Origin: an uncultured Steroidobacter sp.
Lineage (GTDB): Bacteria > Pseudomonadota > Gammaproteobacteria > Steroidobacterales > Steroidobacteraceae
DNA: 64,000 nt
Assembly (NCBI GenBank): GCA_946478975.1
Contig: CAMLEO010000002.1
Location: 16,664-80,663, forward strand
Reading direction: 5' to 3'
This document shows positions 1 through 7,040 of the stretch, one piece after another (positions within the stretch are counted from its first letter, which is position 1; the number at the start of each line of letters is the position of its first letter). A program made the position numbers and the translations under genes. The notes under the pieces are model-generated. The model saw only the letters and a program-made list of their open reading frames with translations, was not told the DNA's origin and searched no databases.

Positions 1-407
1 ACGTCGGTGACTTCATAGCCTTGCAGATCGGCGGCATTCAGCCCGAGCGCCGCGATGTTCCTGCGAACGAAGTTCATCGCAATCGCCATCGGCTCGCCGC
101 GCGTTGCGCCGGACAGGAATCCCGTCTGATTCGCGAGGCTGCGCACGGCACCGGTGGTGTCGTCCATTTCCACCGTGAGTTCCTGAATGTTTGCTTTCAG
201 GGCCGCCAGCGCCGCGGGTTGCACGGCGGCGTTCGATTGCGACCGCTGCTGCAGGCTCCGTGCTTGATTGTGCTCGATGCGCGCGTCGAAGTGACGTTCA
301 CCTTCATCTGCGGGCCGGCCTTGTGCCGACGCGAGGCTGCTCGACAGAATGAGTGCGATCGCAAGCGACAGCGAACCTTTCGTGGCTCTCGAAATCCATG
401 GTTGCAT
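1..407 (-). CDS. Secreted fungalysin-type (M36-like) metalloprotease precursor, N-terminal part only
   Basis: The gene is cut by the left edge; only about 135 N-terminal residues are visible. The start is the ATG at 407, with GGAG about 8 bases upstream. Residues 1-28 form a Sec signal peptide ending in ASA. The rest looks like the start of a fungalysin/thermolysin propeptide (FTP) domain: a run with AMNFVRRNI and then LGLNAADLQGYEV is typical of M36 precursors. This propeptide normally keeps the zinc protease inactive until export. The catalytic HExxH domain would lie outside the window, so the protease assignment rests on the propeptide alone. Three more secreted metalloprotease domains lie within the next 15 kb, which supports the reading. 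Confidence 0.7.
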   Translation of the reverse strand, partial: MQPWISRATKGSLSLAIALILSSSLASAQGRPADEGERHFDARIEHNQARSLQQRSQSNAAVQPAALAALKANIQELTVEMDDTTGAVRSLANQTGFLSGATRGEPMAIAMNFVRRNIAALGLNAADLQGYEVTD

Positions 408-545
408 GTGAGTGCTCCGTTGCAAAAGTAAGGAAGTCCTGAAGCAGCTGCCGATCGTCGCGGCGCCGCGTTTGGTCTTCGATGTTCTGCGCAGCTCAGA
501 TGCGTTTTAGAAATGTTCTTTTCTGCGAGGAGTTATCAACCGTAG

Positions 546-956
546 CTAGCGCCCGGAGCGATGATTGATGAATTCGGCGCGCCGGAATCGCAGCGCTGAC
601 CAGTCCTCGTCGATCGCTACCTGCCTGACAGTGTCGAAGCCGGCTTGCCGCAAAACATCCCAGCCGGTGTCGCGGTTGAAATCGCACGTGTAGCGGCGTG
701 AAGTGCCTTTGGGATAGGCGAACCAGAGCAGCGCATCGCCGGATGCCTTGCCGACGACAGCGGCAGCTGCCTCGTCGAGCTCCGCCTGTGTCGTGACGAA
801 GATCAGCGCGAAGGTCAGCTCCTTGATGGCCGACAGACGCTGCTGGATGCGCCGATCTCCAAGTGCCTTCAGCTCCGCCGCGAATGAGCTCGGAGCATTG
901 AGGATGACGATCTGCTGCTGATCCTTGAGATTCAGCTTCGCCCACAATCCGCTCAT
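546..956 (-). CDS. Conserved hypothetical protein (DUF3052-like)
   Basis: A 136-residue cytoplasmic protein opening MSGLWAKLNLKDQQQ, with a central WFAYPKGTS stretch and a C-terminal AIDEDWSALRFRR. These blocks recur in small uncharacterised bacterial proteins often found beside glyoxalase-fold genes; I recall the family as DUF3052-like. No catalytic motif is evident. The start at 956 has a strong AGGGGAG ribosome site 6 bases upstream. An alternative ATG at 980 would overlap the upstream VOC stop as ATGA and add 8 residues (MRKAGELT). Either way it is translated together with the VOC gene. Function unknown. Confidence 0.75.
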   Translation of the reverse strand: MSGLWAKLNLKDQQQIVILNAPSSFAAELKALGDRRIQQRLSAIKELTFALIFVTTQAELDEAAAAVVGKASGDALLWFAYPKGTSRRYTCDFNRDTGWDVLRQAGFDTVRQVAIDEDWSALRFRRAEFINHRSGR

Positions 957-976
957 CGTCAGCTCCCCTGCTTTTC

Positions 977-1342
977 TCATGATGAGGACAACACGAACTG
1001 ATTGCCGTCAGGTTCCTGAAACATCGCGAACTCGCCCCAGGGCTGCTTTTTCGGTTCCGATATGAACGTCACGCCGCGCGCTTTGAGCTGGCGATAGGTG
1101 GCCGTTACGTCATCGCAGGCAAACGAACCATTGAAGAAGGTGCCGATGCGATTCTCGTGCCCTTCCGGCGTGAACAGCACCACGCGGGTCGATGAGTTGG
1201 CGATGCGCAGCTCGATCCAGCGCTGCTTGCTGTCGAACACCTGGTCGGTGGAAATTTCGAAGCCGAGCTTTTCGGTATAGAACTGCAATGCTCGATCCTG
1301 ATCCGAGGTCGGAATCCCCACGAACTTGAGTTGGGTGATCAT
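977..1342 (-). CDS. VOC (glyoxalase/bleomycin-resistance fold) family protein
   Basis: A 121-residue single VOC domain. It opens MITQLKFVGIPTSDQDRAL with the first beta-alpha unit of the fold, has a central EGHENRIG segment, and ends FAMFQEPDGNQFVL, the usual last strand with a conserved Glu in the metal-ligand position. Such proteins are small lyases, dioxygenases or binding proteins; the substrate cannot be told from sequence. I chose the ATG at 1342 because GAAGG sits upstream and the family starts here; a longer open frame reaching back to 1492 lacks homology-like sequence. The stop overlaps the downstream ATG at 980 (ATGA), so the two genes probably form an operon, divergent from the HTH gene at 1430. 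Confidence 0.85.
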   Translation of the reverse strand: MITQLKFVGIPTSDQDRALQFYTEKLGFEISTDQVFDSKQRWIELRIANSSTRVVLFTPEGHENRIGTFFNGSFACDDVTATYRQLKARGVTFISEPKKQPWGEFAMFQEPDGNQFVLSSS

Positions 1343-1404
1343 GGCGGTACCTTCGCTGGCTTTCCCTGGCGGCATCCTAGCCTGGCGGCTGTGGCGGCGG
1401 TGCT

Positions 1405-1430
1405 CATTAGTACTATAGTATTTACTACTA
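1405..1430. promoter_or_regulatory. AT-rich palindrome in divergent promoter (probable operator)
   Basis: Between the divergent VOC and HTH genes lies an AT-rich patch in GC-rich DNA. TACTATAGTA at 1411-1420 is a perfect 10-bp palindrome, followed at once by TTTACTACTA, which abuts the HTH start codon. The palindrome also holds a TATAGT-like -10 element. A site so close to the start of a small HTH protein suggests autoregulation and control of the divergent VOC operon. This is inference from position and symmetry. Confidence 0.5.
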
Positions 1431-1732
1431 TGGAGCGCCTGACCTTCGATGCCTACGTCGTGGATGTCCTGATGCCGGACCTGGTGGGGCACGACCGGCG
1501 TCCCGCGACCTTTATCGTCTATCTATTCCTGCTGAGGCAAGCCACCAAGGCGCGCCGGGATACAATTTCGGTCAGCCTGCAGACCATCGCTGCAAAGACC
1601 GGCCTGTCGAAATCGACGGTACAAACCGCGTTACGACATCTGCGCCGGCGCAAGCTGATCGATCCAACAGTCGCAGCGACCGTGACGGCGCCCGTGCGGC
1701 GCGTAATGCGGCCCTGGGTGAAAACAACCTGA
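1430..1732 (+). CDS. Small helix-turn-helix (GntR/MarR-like winged helix) regulator
   Basis: A 100-residue protein opening MERLTFDAYVVDVLMPDLVG. The core reads VSLQTIAAKTGLSKSTVQTA followed by LRHLRRRKLI, a classic winged helix: helix 2, turn, recognition helix (SKSTVQTAL), then a basic wing. It has no ligand-binding domain. Upstream in-frame residues from 1331 are unlikely to be translated because the palindromic promoter region lies there. It is divergent from the VOC/DUF pair and likely controls it and itself through the palindrome at 1411-1420. The start lacks an obvious Shine-Dalgarno sequence, so translation may be near-leaderless. Confidence 0.75.
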   Translation: MERLTFDAYVVDVLMPDLVGHDRRPATFIVYLFLLRQATKARRDTISVSLQTIAAKTGLSKSTVQTALRHLRRRKLIDPTVAATVTAPVRRVMRPWVKTT

Positions 1733-1881
1733 AGGCCCGTTGGCAGCGCGAACTGCGTGCCAGAGCATTCGCACTCATTGACATTCACACGCTGCGCGAC
1801 GCACTCTTGACCCCGGCGCGAACTTTGCGCGCCAGGGTGAAATGGAAATTCTTCCCAACGTTCTTCAGCCATGGAGTGCAT

Positions 1882-3036
1882 ATGAACGATTCATTTCGTC
1901 GCCTGTTGCCAACGAGCGTCGTCGTCCTGCTGACGTTGACGGCCACTGTTGCCAACACCCAAAGTAACAGCGTCGACCACGCACTCAAGGTCACATTGAG
2001 CAGTGACAGCGCGAATCTGAATGGCACCAACGACGTGACGGTCAACGTCACGATGACGAACGTCGGTTCGGTGCCCGTGTCGGTGCCGAAGTGGTACCTG
2101 CCTTCGCAGACCAGCACCTCGGGAGTCTTCACGATCACGCGCGATGGCGAACCGGTGCAGTATCTCGGTGCGCTGGTGAAGCGCAAACAGTTCTCGGCCG
2201 CCGATCTCGTGAAAATTGCCGCCGGCGAGAGTTTGTATTTCAAAGTCGAGCTGTCCGCTCTGTATGATCTGTCGGCCACCGGCGTTTACAACCTTCAGTA
2301 TGACGCGCCATCGGTGCAGGTGTTACGCGGACCAGCCACGAATGCGGCAACGGCCGACCGGCAGGCAGCGCAGGCACAGCCCCAGCCTCAACTGCAGGAT
2401 CTGGTGTCGAATACGATTGCGTTGACGATCATCGGTGACGCGAACGTCGAAGCGCGTCGAGCGGCCGATCGCGCCGCTGCCAGCTCGAGCGACGCTGCGG
2501 CTCCGGCTTTTGCAGCCGTGAGCTTCGTCGGCTGCAGTAACACCCGGCAGACGCAGCTTCGCACGGCGTTGTCCTCAGCGGAATCCTATGCATCGAACTC
2601 GCTCGGGTACCTCAATGCAGGCACCCGCGGTTCGCGTTACACCACATGGTTCGGCACTTACGACGCCAGTCGGTACTCGACCGTGCGAGGGAATTTCAGC
2701 AAACTCAGTGACGCGACCGCCAACAAGTCCATCACGTTCGATTGCAGTACCTGCCCGGGCACCAGCAATGCGAGCGCATACGCCTATGTCTACGCGAATG
2801 CCCCTTATCGCATCTATCTCTGCAATGCCTTCTGGGCCGCACCGAACACCGGCACCGATTCGCGCGCCGGCACGATCATCCATGAGCTTTCTCACTTCAC
2901 AGTGGTCGCGGGCACCAGCGATTACGCGTACGGCCAATCAGCCGCTGCCAGCCTGGCGACCAGCAACCCCGCGCGCGCAATACGCAACGCCGACAGCCAC
3001 GAGTATTTTTCAGAAAACAACCCAGCCAGAAACTGA
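1882..3036 (+). CDS. Secreted M35-family (aspzincin) metalloendopeptidase
   Basis: A 384-residue exported zinc protease. Residues 1-25 are a signal peptide. Residues ~28-145 form a beta-sandwich-like N-terminal domain (VNVTMTNVGSVPV, ITRDGEPVQYLG), probably a propeptide or inhibitory domain. The catalytic part ends in HELSH at 334-338 and GTSDYAYG at 344-351. This HExxH plus GTxDxxYG pair defines aspzincins: two His and one Asp bind zinc. It continues with ADSHEYFSENNP, the conserved M35 end. Known relatives are deuterolysin and peptidyl-Lys metalloendopeptidases, so cleavage N-terminal to Lys is possible but not shown. The ATG at 1882 has GGAG 6 bases upstream; upstream in-frame codons give no signal peptide. 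The next gene is a stand-alone copy of its N-terminal domain. Confidence 0.92.
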   Translation: MNDSFRRLLPTSVVVLLTLTATVANTQSNSVDHALKVTLSSDSANLNGTNDVTVNVTMTNVGSVPVSVPKWYLPSQTSTSGVFTITRDGEPVQYLGALVKRKQFSAADLVKIAAGESLYFKVELSALYDLSATGVYNLQYDAPSVQVLRGPATNAATADRQAAQAQPQPQLQDLVSNTIALTIIGDANVEARRAADRAAASSSDAAAPAFAAVSFVGCSNTRQTQLRTALSSAESYASNSLGYLNAGTRGSRYTTWFGTYDASRYSTVRGNFSKLSDATANKSITFDCSTCPGTSNASAYAYVYANAPYRIYLCNAFWAAPNTGTDSRAGTIIHELSHFTVVAGTSDYAYGQSAAASLATSNPARAIRNADSHEYFSENNPARN

Positions 3037-3105
3037 TCGACCGACGCTTCGAGCATGGGATGCCGGAAGGCGTCCCATGCTTTCCCGACACGGGCGCCGT
3101 TCACG

Positions 3106-3609
3106 ATGAAACGATTTTTGTGCATCCTGGCCGGACTGGCGGTACTGTCGCCTGCGTATGCGAAGGAGCAGTCCGTGCACATCGAATGTGAGTTGAGCAT
3201 TGCAAAGTCGCTGCGAGCTGCGCAGCCGGCGGAGCTGATGTTCGCTCTGACGAATGCCGGCGACGACGTCGTACAGGTGCTCAACTGGCAGACGCCTTTC
3301 GAAGGAATCAAGGCCCCGATGTTCACCGTCGAGCGCGACGGAGTGGAGCTGGAATACCGCGGCCCGATGCTGAAGCGCAGTGCCCCCCGCAAGCAGGATT
3401 ATCTGCTGCTGAAGCCCGGCGAGCGACGGCAGGTCAAGATCAACCTGGCCGACGCATGGAGCGTCGACGCCCCCGGGGACTACACCGTCGAGTACTCGGC
3501 CCAATTGTTTGATGTGATTGCAGGCTCAGCCCCTGCGCCTCGCAAGCTGGATGATTTCCAAGAGGTCACGCCGACCTGCAATGCTGTGGCATTCACCCGG
3601 ATGCGCTGA
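3106..3609 (+). CDS. Secreted stand-alone homologue of the M35 protease N-terminal domain
   Basis: A 167-residue exported protein with signal peptide at 1-19 (MKRFLCILAGLAVLSPAYA). The mature part aligns by eye with residues ~50-145 of the preceding aspzincin: VERDGVELEYRGPMLKR here against TRDGEPVQYLGALVKR there, preceded in both by a TN.G...V..W pattern and followed by a GD/GVYxxxY strand. No HExxH or other catalytic motif is present. It lies 70 bases after the protease gene on the same strand, so co-transcription is likely. By analogy with propeptides acting in trans it may be an inhibitor or folding chaperone of the protease. That role is inference; the family itself is uncharacterised. 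Confidence 0.72.
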   Translation: MKRFLCILAGLAVLSPAYAKEQSVHIECELSIAKSLRAAQPAELMFALTNAGDDVVQVLNWQTPFEGIKAPMFTVERDGVELEYRGPMLKRSAPRKQDYLLLKPGERRQVKINLADAWSVDAPGDYTVEYSAQLFDVIAGSAPAPRKLDDFQEVTPTCNAVAFTRMR

Positions 3610-3673
3610 TTCCCCGAGGTCGAGTTCACGCTGGCGTTGACTTGCAAACGTCATCCGGATCAAAGTTGGCGCG

Positions 3674-3689
3674 GCGCACGCCTGTGCGC
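3674..3689 (+). terminator. Weak hairpin between the M35 pair and the M6 gene
   Basis: GCGCAC-GCCT-GTGCGC forms a 6-bp stem with a 4-base loop, 27 bases before the M6 start. No U-run follows, so termination would be weak; it could also act in the M6 leader. Low confidence. Confidence 0.3.
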
Positions 3690-3715
3690 ACAACAACGAA
3701 AGGCAGGGAATCCTT

Positions 3716-6106
3716 ATGAGCAACGCTCCGCGCCGGCATCGACGCTGGCTACTACCACTTAGTTCAGGCATCTTGTTCGGACTGTCAGCTGCGTCGGGAT
3801 GGGCGCAGACCGCAGAGTCCATAAAAACTTTACCAGGCGAAGCCCCGCCTCCCGGTTTCACCGTGAAAGGCCGCGCGAACGGCGACGACGTGCCGCATCC
3901 CGCCGGCGAACGACGGCGCGAGATCCGCAAGCAAGGCCTGGAAGAAAGAATTCGCAGCCTGGCTTCGGGCCAGCGCCTGGCAGCCACCGCCACCGGCGGC
4001 GTGCAGCGGATCGCCAGCGGCAAACATCAAGGAGCATACGTCGAGCTGGAACGCGAGAAGGAAGAATTGATCTTCACCGTGCTCGGCGAATTCGGCACGC
4101 AAACCGTTCCGCAGCTCGGCGGCCTGCCCGGGCCGGTGCACAACCAGATTCCCGAACCCGACCGCAGCGTCGACAACAGCACGATCTGGGCGCCGGATTT
4201 TTCGCGCGCCTATTTCGAGAAGCTGCTGTTCTCCGGTGAGGAAGGCGCGGTGTCGATGCGCAATTTCTACATCGAGCTTTCGTCGAATCGCTACACGGTC
4301 GACGGTACGGTCACGGACTGGATTCCCCTGCCCTACAACGCCAATCGTTACGACGACGATGTCACCTACAACTGCAGCTTCCCCGGCGTGCCCAGAACGT
4401 ATCAATGCGCCGGCGTATGGTTATTTCTGCGTGACGCGCTGAACGGCTGGTACAACGCGCAGCTCGCTGCCGGCAAGTCTGCGGAGCAGATCAATGCGGA
4501 GCTCGCGAAGTTCGACGTGTGGGACCGCAACGACTACGACCATGACGGCAACTTCAACGAGCCGGACGGTTACATCGATCACTTCCAGGCCGTGCATGCC
4601 GGCATGGGCGAAGAAGTCGGCGGCGGAGCACAAGGCGGCGCGGCGATCTGGAGTCATCGCTGGTTCGCGTTCTACAACCTGGCCGGCGTGCTCGGGCCCG
4701 AAGGCAACAAGGCCGGCGGCTTGCGCATCGGCAACAGCAACTACTGGGTGGGCGACTACACGGTCGAGCCGGAGAACGGCGGCGTCGGCGTGTTCTCGCA
4801 CGAATATGGCCACGATCTCGACCTGCCCGATCTGTATGAGACCAATGGCGGCGACAATTCGACCGGCTATTGGACGTTGATGTCCGCAGGCTCATACGGC
4901 AGCAACGGTCTGACCGACATCGGCAGCAAACCGGTGCACATGGGTGCTTGGGAAAAACTGCAGCTCGGCTGGCTGAAGTACGACGTGGCGCACGCGGGCG
5001 TGGCCTCTCAACACAAACTGGGCCCATCCACATTCAATACCGCGAACGCGCAAGCGCTGCTCACGATGCTGCCGGATCGGATCGTCGGGCCGTATGCCGG
5101 CAGCTCATTCTATTACAGCGGCAGCGGCGCCAACCTCGATACCACGATGTTACGCACAGTAACATTGCCGGCGAATTCAGCCGCGCTCAACGCGCTGGTT
5201 CAATATGACATCGAGGCCGGCTGGGACTACGCGTATCTGATCGTGGTCGACGGCGGCACCACGCACATCGTGCCGACCAATCTGTCGACCACCGCCGATC
5301 CCAACGGGCAGAACTTCGGCAACGGCATCACCGGCACCAGCCAGTTCGAATGGGTGCCGCTCACTGCGGATCTCTCCGCCTTCGCGGGTCACACGGTACA
5401 GGTCGGCTTCCGTTACTGGACGGACGGGTTCACCAACGGCAAAGGCCTGTTGCTCGACGATATCCAGATCACCGGCCAGCTGACCGATGGCGCTGAAGTC
5501 GTCGTTCCGTGGACGTACAGCCCGGCCACCGGCACGAGCTTCCAGGTCGTGCAGGGTGATCTCGGCAGCTTCTTCAATGCATACATTGCCGAGTTCCGCC
5601 AGTACCTGGGCTACGACAAGGGCCTGGCCACCAGCCCGTATGTATTCGGCGATGCCAATTCGCCGACGCTGCAGGACTGGGTGACGCACTTCCCGTATCA
5701 GGACGGCCTGCTCATCACCTACTGGGATTCGCGCTTCAACGACAACGACACCAGCGTGCATCCCGGCCAGGGCTTGATCCTGCCGATCGACGCGCATCCC
5801 GCGCCGCTGCTGCGTGAAGACGGCGCTGCGTGGTCGTCGCGTTATCAGAGCTTCGATTCCACCTTCGGATTGGAAGCAACCGAAAAGCTGAAGCTGCGCC
5901 GCCTGGGTGTTCCCTATGCCTATTACCCGCAGCCCGCCGAACCGGTGTTCGACGATCGTTTGCAGTACTGGCGCGCAGCGACGCCCGCCGCTGGCGTAAA
6001 GAACCCGAACACGGGCACTTCGATCACTGTGAAATCGGTGCAGTACATCGGCAAGCACGACGGCTCCATCATGGACGTCGAAGTAAAGCCCGCAGCCGCC
6101 CCGTAA
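3716..6106 (+). CDS. Secreted immune-inhibitor-A-like M6 metalloprotease
   Basis: A 796-residue exported protease. It has a long signal peptide (residues 1-30, ending GWAQ), a charged propeptide (~31-130), and then the M6 catalytic domain with HEYGHDLDLPDLYE starting at residue 362. HExxH with the following DLPDLYE is typical of M6 (InhA) enzymes. Upstream are the family features NSTIWAPDFSRAYFEKLLF and an Asp/Asn-rich DYDHDGNFNEPDG segment that looks calcium-binding. The second half (~440-700) has the beta-rich, MAM/jellyroll-like sequence common in InhA proteins (DDIQITG). Such enzymes degrade host or prey proteins outside the cell. Its own promoter is likely, with a strong hairpin after the stop. 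Confidence 0.92.
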   Translation: MSNAPRRHRRWLLPLSSGILFGLSAASGWAQTAESIKTLPGEAPPPGFTVKGRANGDDVPHPAGERRREIRKQGLEERIRSLASGQRLAATATGGVQRIASGKHQGAYVELEREKEELIFTVLGEFGTQTVPQLGGLPGPVHNQIPEPDRSVDNSTIWAPDFSRAYFEKLLFSGEEGAVSMRNFYIELSSNRYTVDGTVTDWIPLPYNANRYDDDVTYNCSFPGVPRTYQCAGVWLFLRDALNGWYNAQLAAGKSAEQINAELAKFDVWDRNDYDHDGNFNEPDGYIDHFQAVHAGMGEEVGGGAQGGAAIWSHRWFAFYNLAGVLGPEGNKAGGLRIGNSNYWVGDYTVEPENGGVGVFSHEYGHDLDLPDLYETNGGDNSTGYWTLMSAGSYGSNGLTDIGSKPVHMGAWEKLQLGWLKYDVAHAGVASQHKLGPSTFNTANAQALLTMLPDRIVGPYAGSSFYYSGSGANLDTTMLRTVTLPANSAALNALVQYDIEAGWDYAYLIVVDGGTTHIVPTNLSTTADPNGQNFGNGITGTSQFEWVPLTADLSAFAGHTVQVGFRYWTDGFTNGKGLLLDDIQITGQLTDGAEVVVPWTYSPATGTSFQVVQGDLGSFFNAYIAEFRQYLGYDKGLATSPYVFGDANSPTLQDWVTHFPYQDGLLITYWDSRFNDNDTSVHPGQGLILPIDAHPAPLLREDGAAWSSRYQSFDSTFGLEATEKLKLRRLGVPYAYYPQPAEPVFDDRLQYWRAATPAAGVKNPNTGTSITVKSVQYIGKHDGSIMDVEVKPAAAP

Positions 6107-6133
6107 CAACAAATAAACAAATCAGCGACGATC

Positions 6134-6163
6134 GCCCCGCACGAGCCGATGCTCGTGCGGGGC
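6134..6163 (+). terminator. Rho-independent-type terminator after the M6 protease gene
   Basis: A perfect 12-bp inverted repeat GCCCCGCACGAG / CTCGTGCGGGGC with loop CCGATG, 28 bases after the M6 stop, followed by a short pyrimidine run (TTCTCCTC). The stem is strong but the U-tract is poor, so it may need Rho or act mainly to protect the RNA end. Confidence 0.7.
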
Positions 6164-6186
6164 TTCTCCTCGAATACCTGAGATGA

Positions 6187-6423
6187 ACTCGAACATTCCC
6201 GCCGCCCTTCGCCGTGCTCGCTCACGATACTCGCGCCGATCCGTGCTTCGTCTATGCCAACGAAACCGCGCAACGTTGTTTCGAATATTCGTGGCACGAG
6301 CTCGTCGGCATGCCCTCACGTTTGTCGGCCGAGCTGCCGGCGCAGGCGGAACGTCAACGCCTGCTGGACTTTGAGGCTCAGGCGCTGATCGCACTCGAAG
6401 GCTTCACGCCGCCGATCAGGTGA
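6187..6423 (+). pseudogene. Degenerate MEKHLA/PAS-domain fragment
   Basis: One plus-strand frame reads FAVLAHDTRADPCFVYAN, then ETAQRCFEYSW and LVGMPSRLSAE, followed by AERQRLLD. This closely matches the core of MEKHLA (PAS-like) proteins, which have FxYAN...LFEMSW...LPSR.SAE. In-frame stop TGA at 6184 removes the N-terminal half. After RLLD the frame runs into sequence antisense to the sigma-factor 3' end and stops at 6423, so the C-terminal half is also missing. No ribosome site precedes the internal ATG at 6214. I read it as a remnant left by deletion, not a functional gene. Confidence 0.7.
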
Positions 6424-6953
6424 TTCAGCACCAGCCGCGCCTTCTCCCAGTCTCGCTGCACGGTGCGTTCGGAGACGTTCCACAGCTGCGCGATGTCTCG
6501 AAACGAGAAGCCGCAGAAGAATTTCAGATCGACACATTCGGCGAGCCGGGCGTCGAGGGTGGCAAGCGATTCCAGCGCATCGCGCAGCTGCTCGAAATCG
6601 GCAAACTCCTCGGCCAGCAGCGGGGTTTCATCGTTGAGTGAGGTCATCAGAAACTGCCCGCCGCGCTTCTGCCGCTTGCGACCGCGAAAATAGTCGATCA
6701 CCAACCCGCGCATCGCTCGCGAGGCGTACGACAGAAAACGTTTGTGATCCAGCTGCACGCAATCGCGGCTGACGTTCAGAAACGTTTCATGCAACAGCGT
6801 CGTCGGGCTCAGGGTCGCGGCCGAGTGGCGTCGCAGCTCACGTTCCGCCAGGCGATGCAACTCATCATAGAGCGCGGCAAACAGACGTTCGCGTGCGCAC
6901 TGATCGCCGGAGTCTGCGGCGTTCACCAGTTCCAAGTAATTTGTTTGTGACAT
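6378..6953 (-). CDS. ECF-like RNA polymerase sigma factor
   Basis: A 191-residue sigma-70 family protein. It opens MSQTNYLELVNAADSGD; region 2 is seen around LYDELHRLAERELRR and LSPTTLLHETFLNV, and region 4 as FRDIAQLWNVSERTVQRDWE, a clean HTH. The LSPTTLLHE signature is typical of the ECF-like group that sits beside membrane Ser/Thr kinases with HRDLKP motifs (the TIGR02999 type, from memory). It lacks the C-terminal sigma-1.1 and region-3 domains of housekeeping factors. The start at 6953 was chosen by homology; MMGSGSWFEDRAV could extend it upstream. It is divergent from the kinase gene at 7041 with 87 bases between. It likely drives a small extracytoplasmic regulon that may include the giant gene. 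Confidence 0.9.
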   Translation of the reverse strand: MSQTNYLELVNAADSGDQCARERLFAALYDELHRLAERELRRHSAATLSPTTLLHETFLNVSRDCVQLDHKRFLSYASRAMRGLVIDYFRGRKRQKRGGQFLMTSLNDETPLLAEEFADFEQLRDALESLATLDARLAECVDLKFFCGFSFRDIAQLWNVSERTVQRDWEKARLVLNHLIGGVKPSSAISA

Positions 6954-7040
6954 CACCGCACGATCCTCGAACCAACTGCCACTTCCCATCATCGAGCAGC
7001 CATGTTTCTCTGGTAAATGGTCCAAGAGGGATGCCAGCAC

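Noticed and set aside
1343..1492. An upstream extension of the VOC gene
   Set aside because: It would run through the divergent HTH start and the palindromic promoter and has no VOC-like sequence; GAAGG precedes the ATG at 1342.
5177..6112. A 311-codon minus-strand open frame opposite the M6 gene
   Set aside because: No recognisable motif, and the plus strand is clearly the M6 protease.
6187..6423. An intact MEKHLA regulator
   Set aside because: Both ends of the domain are missing and there is a stop just before the visible core.
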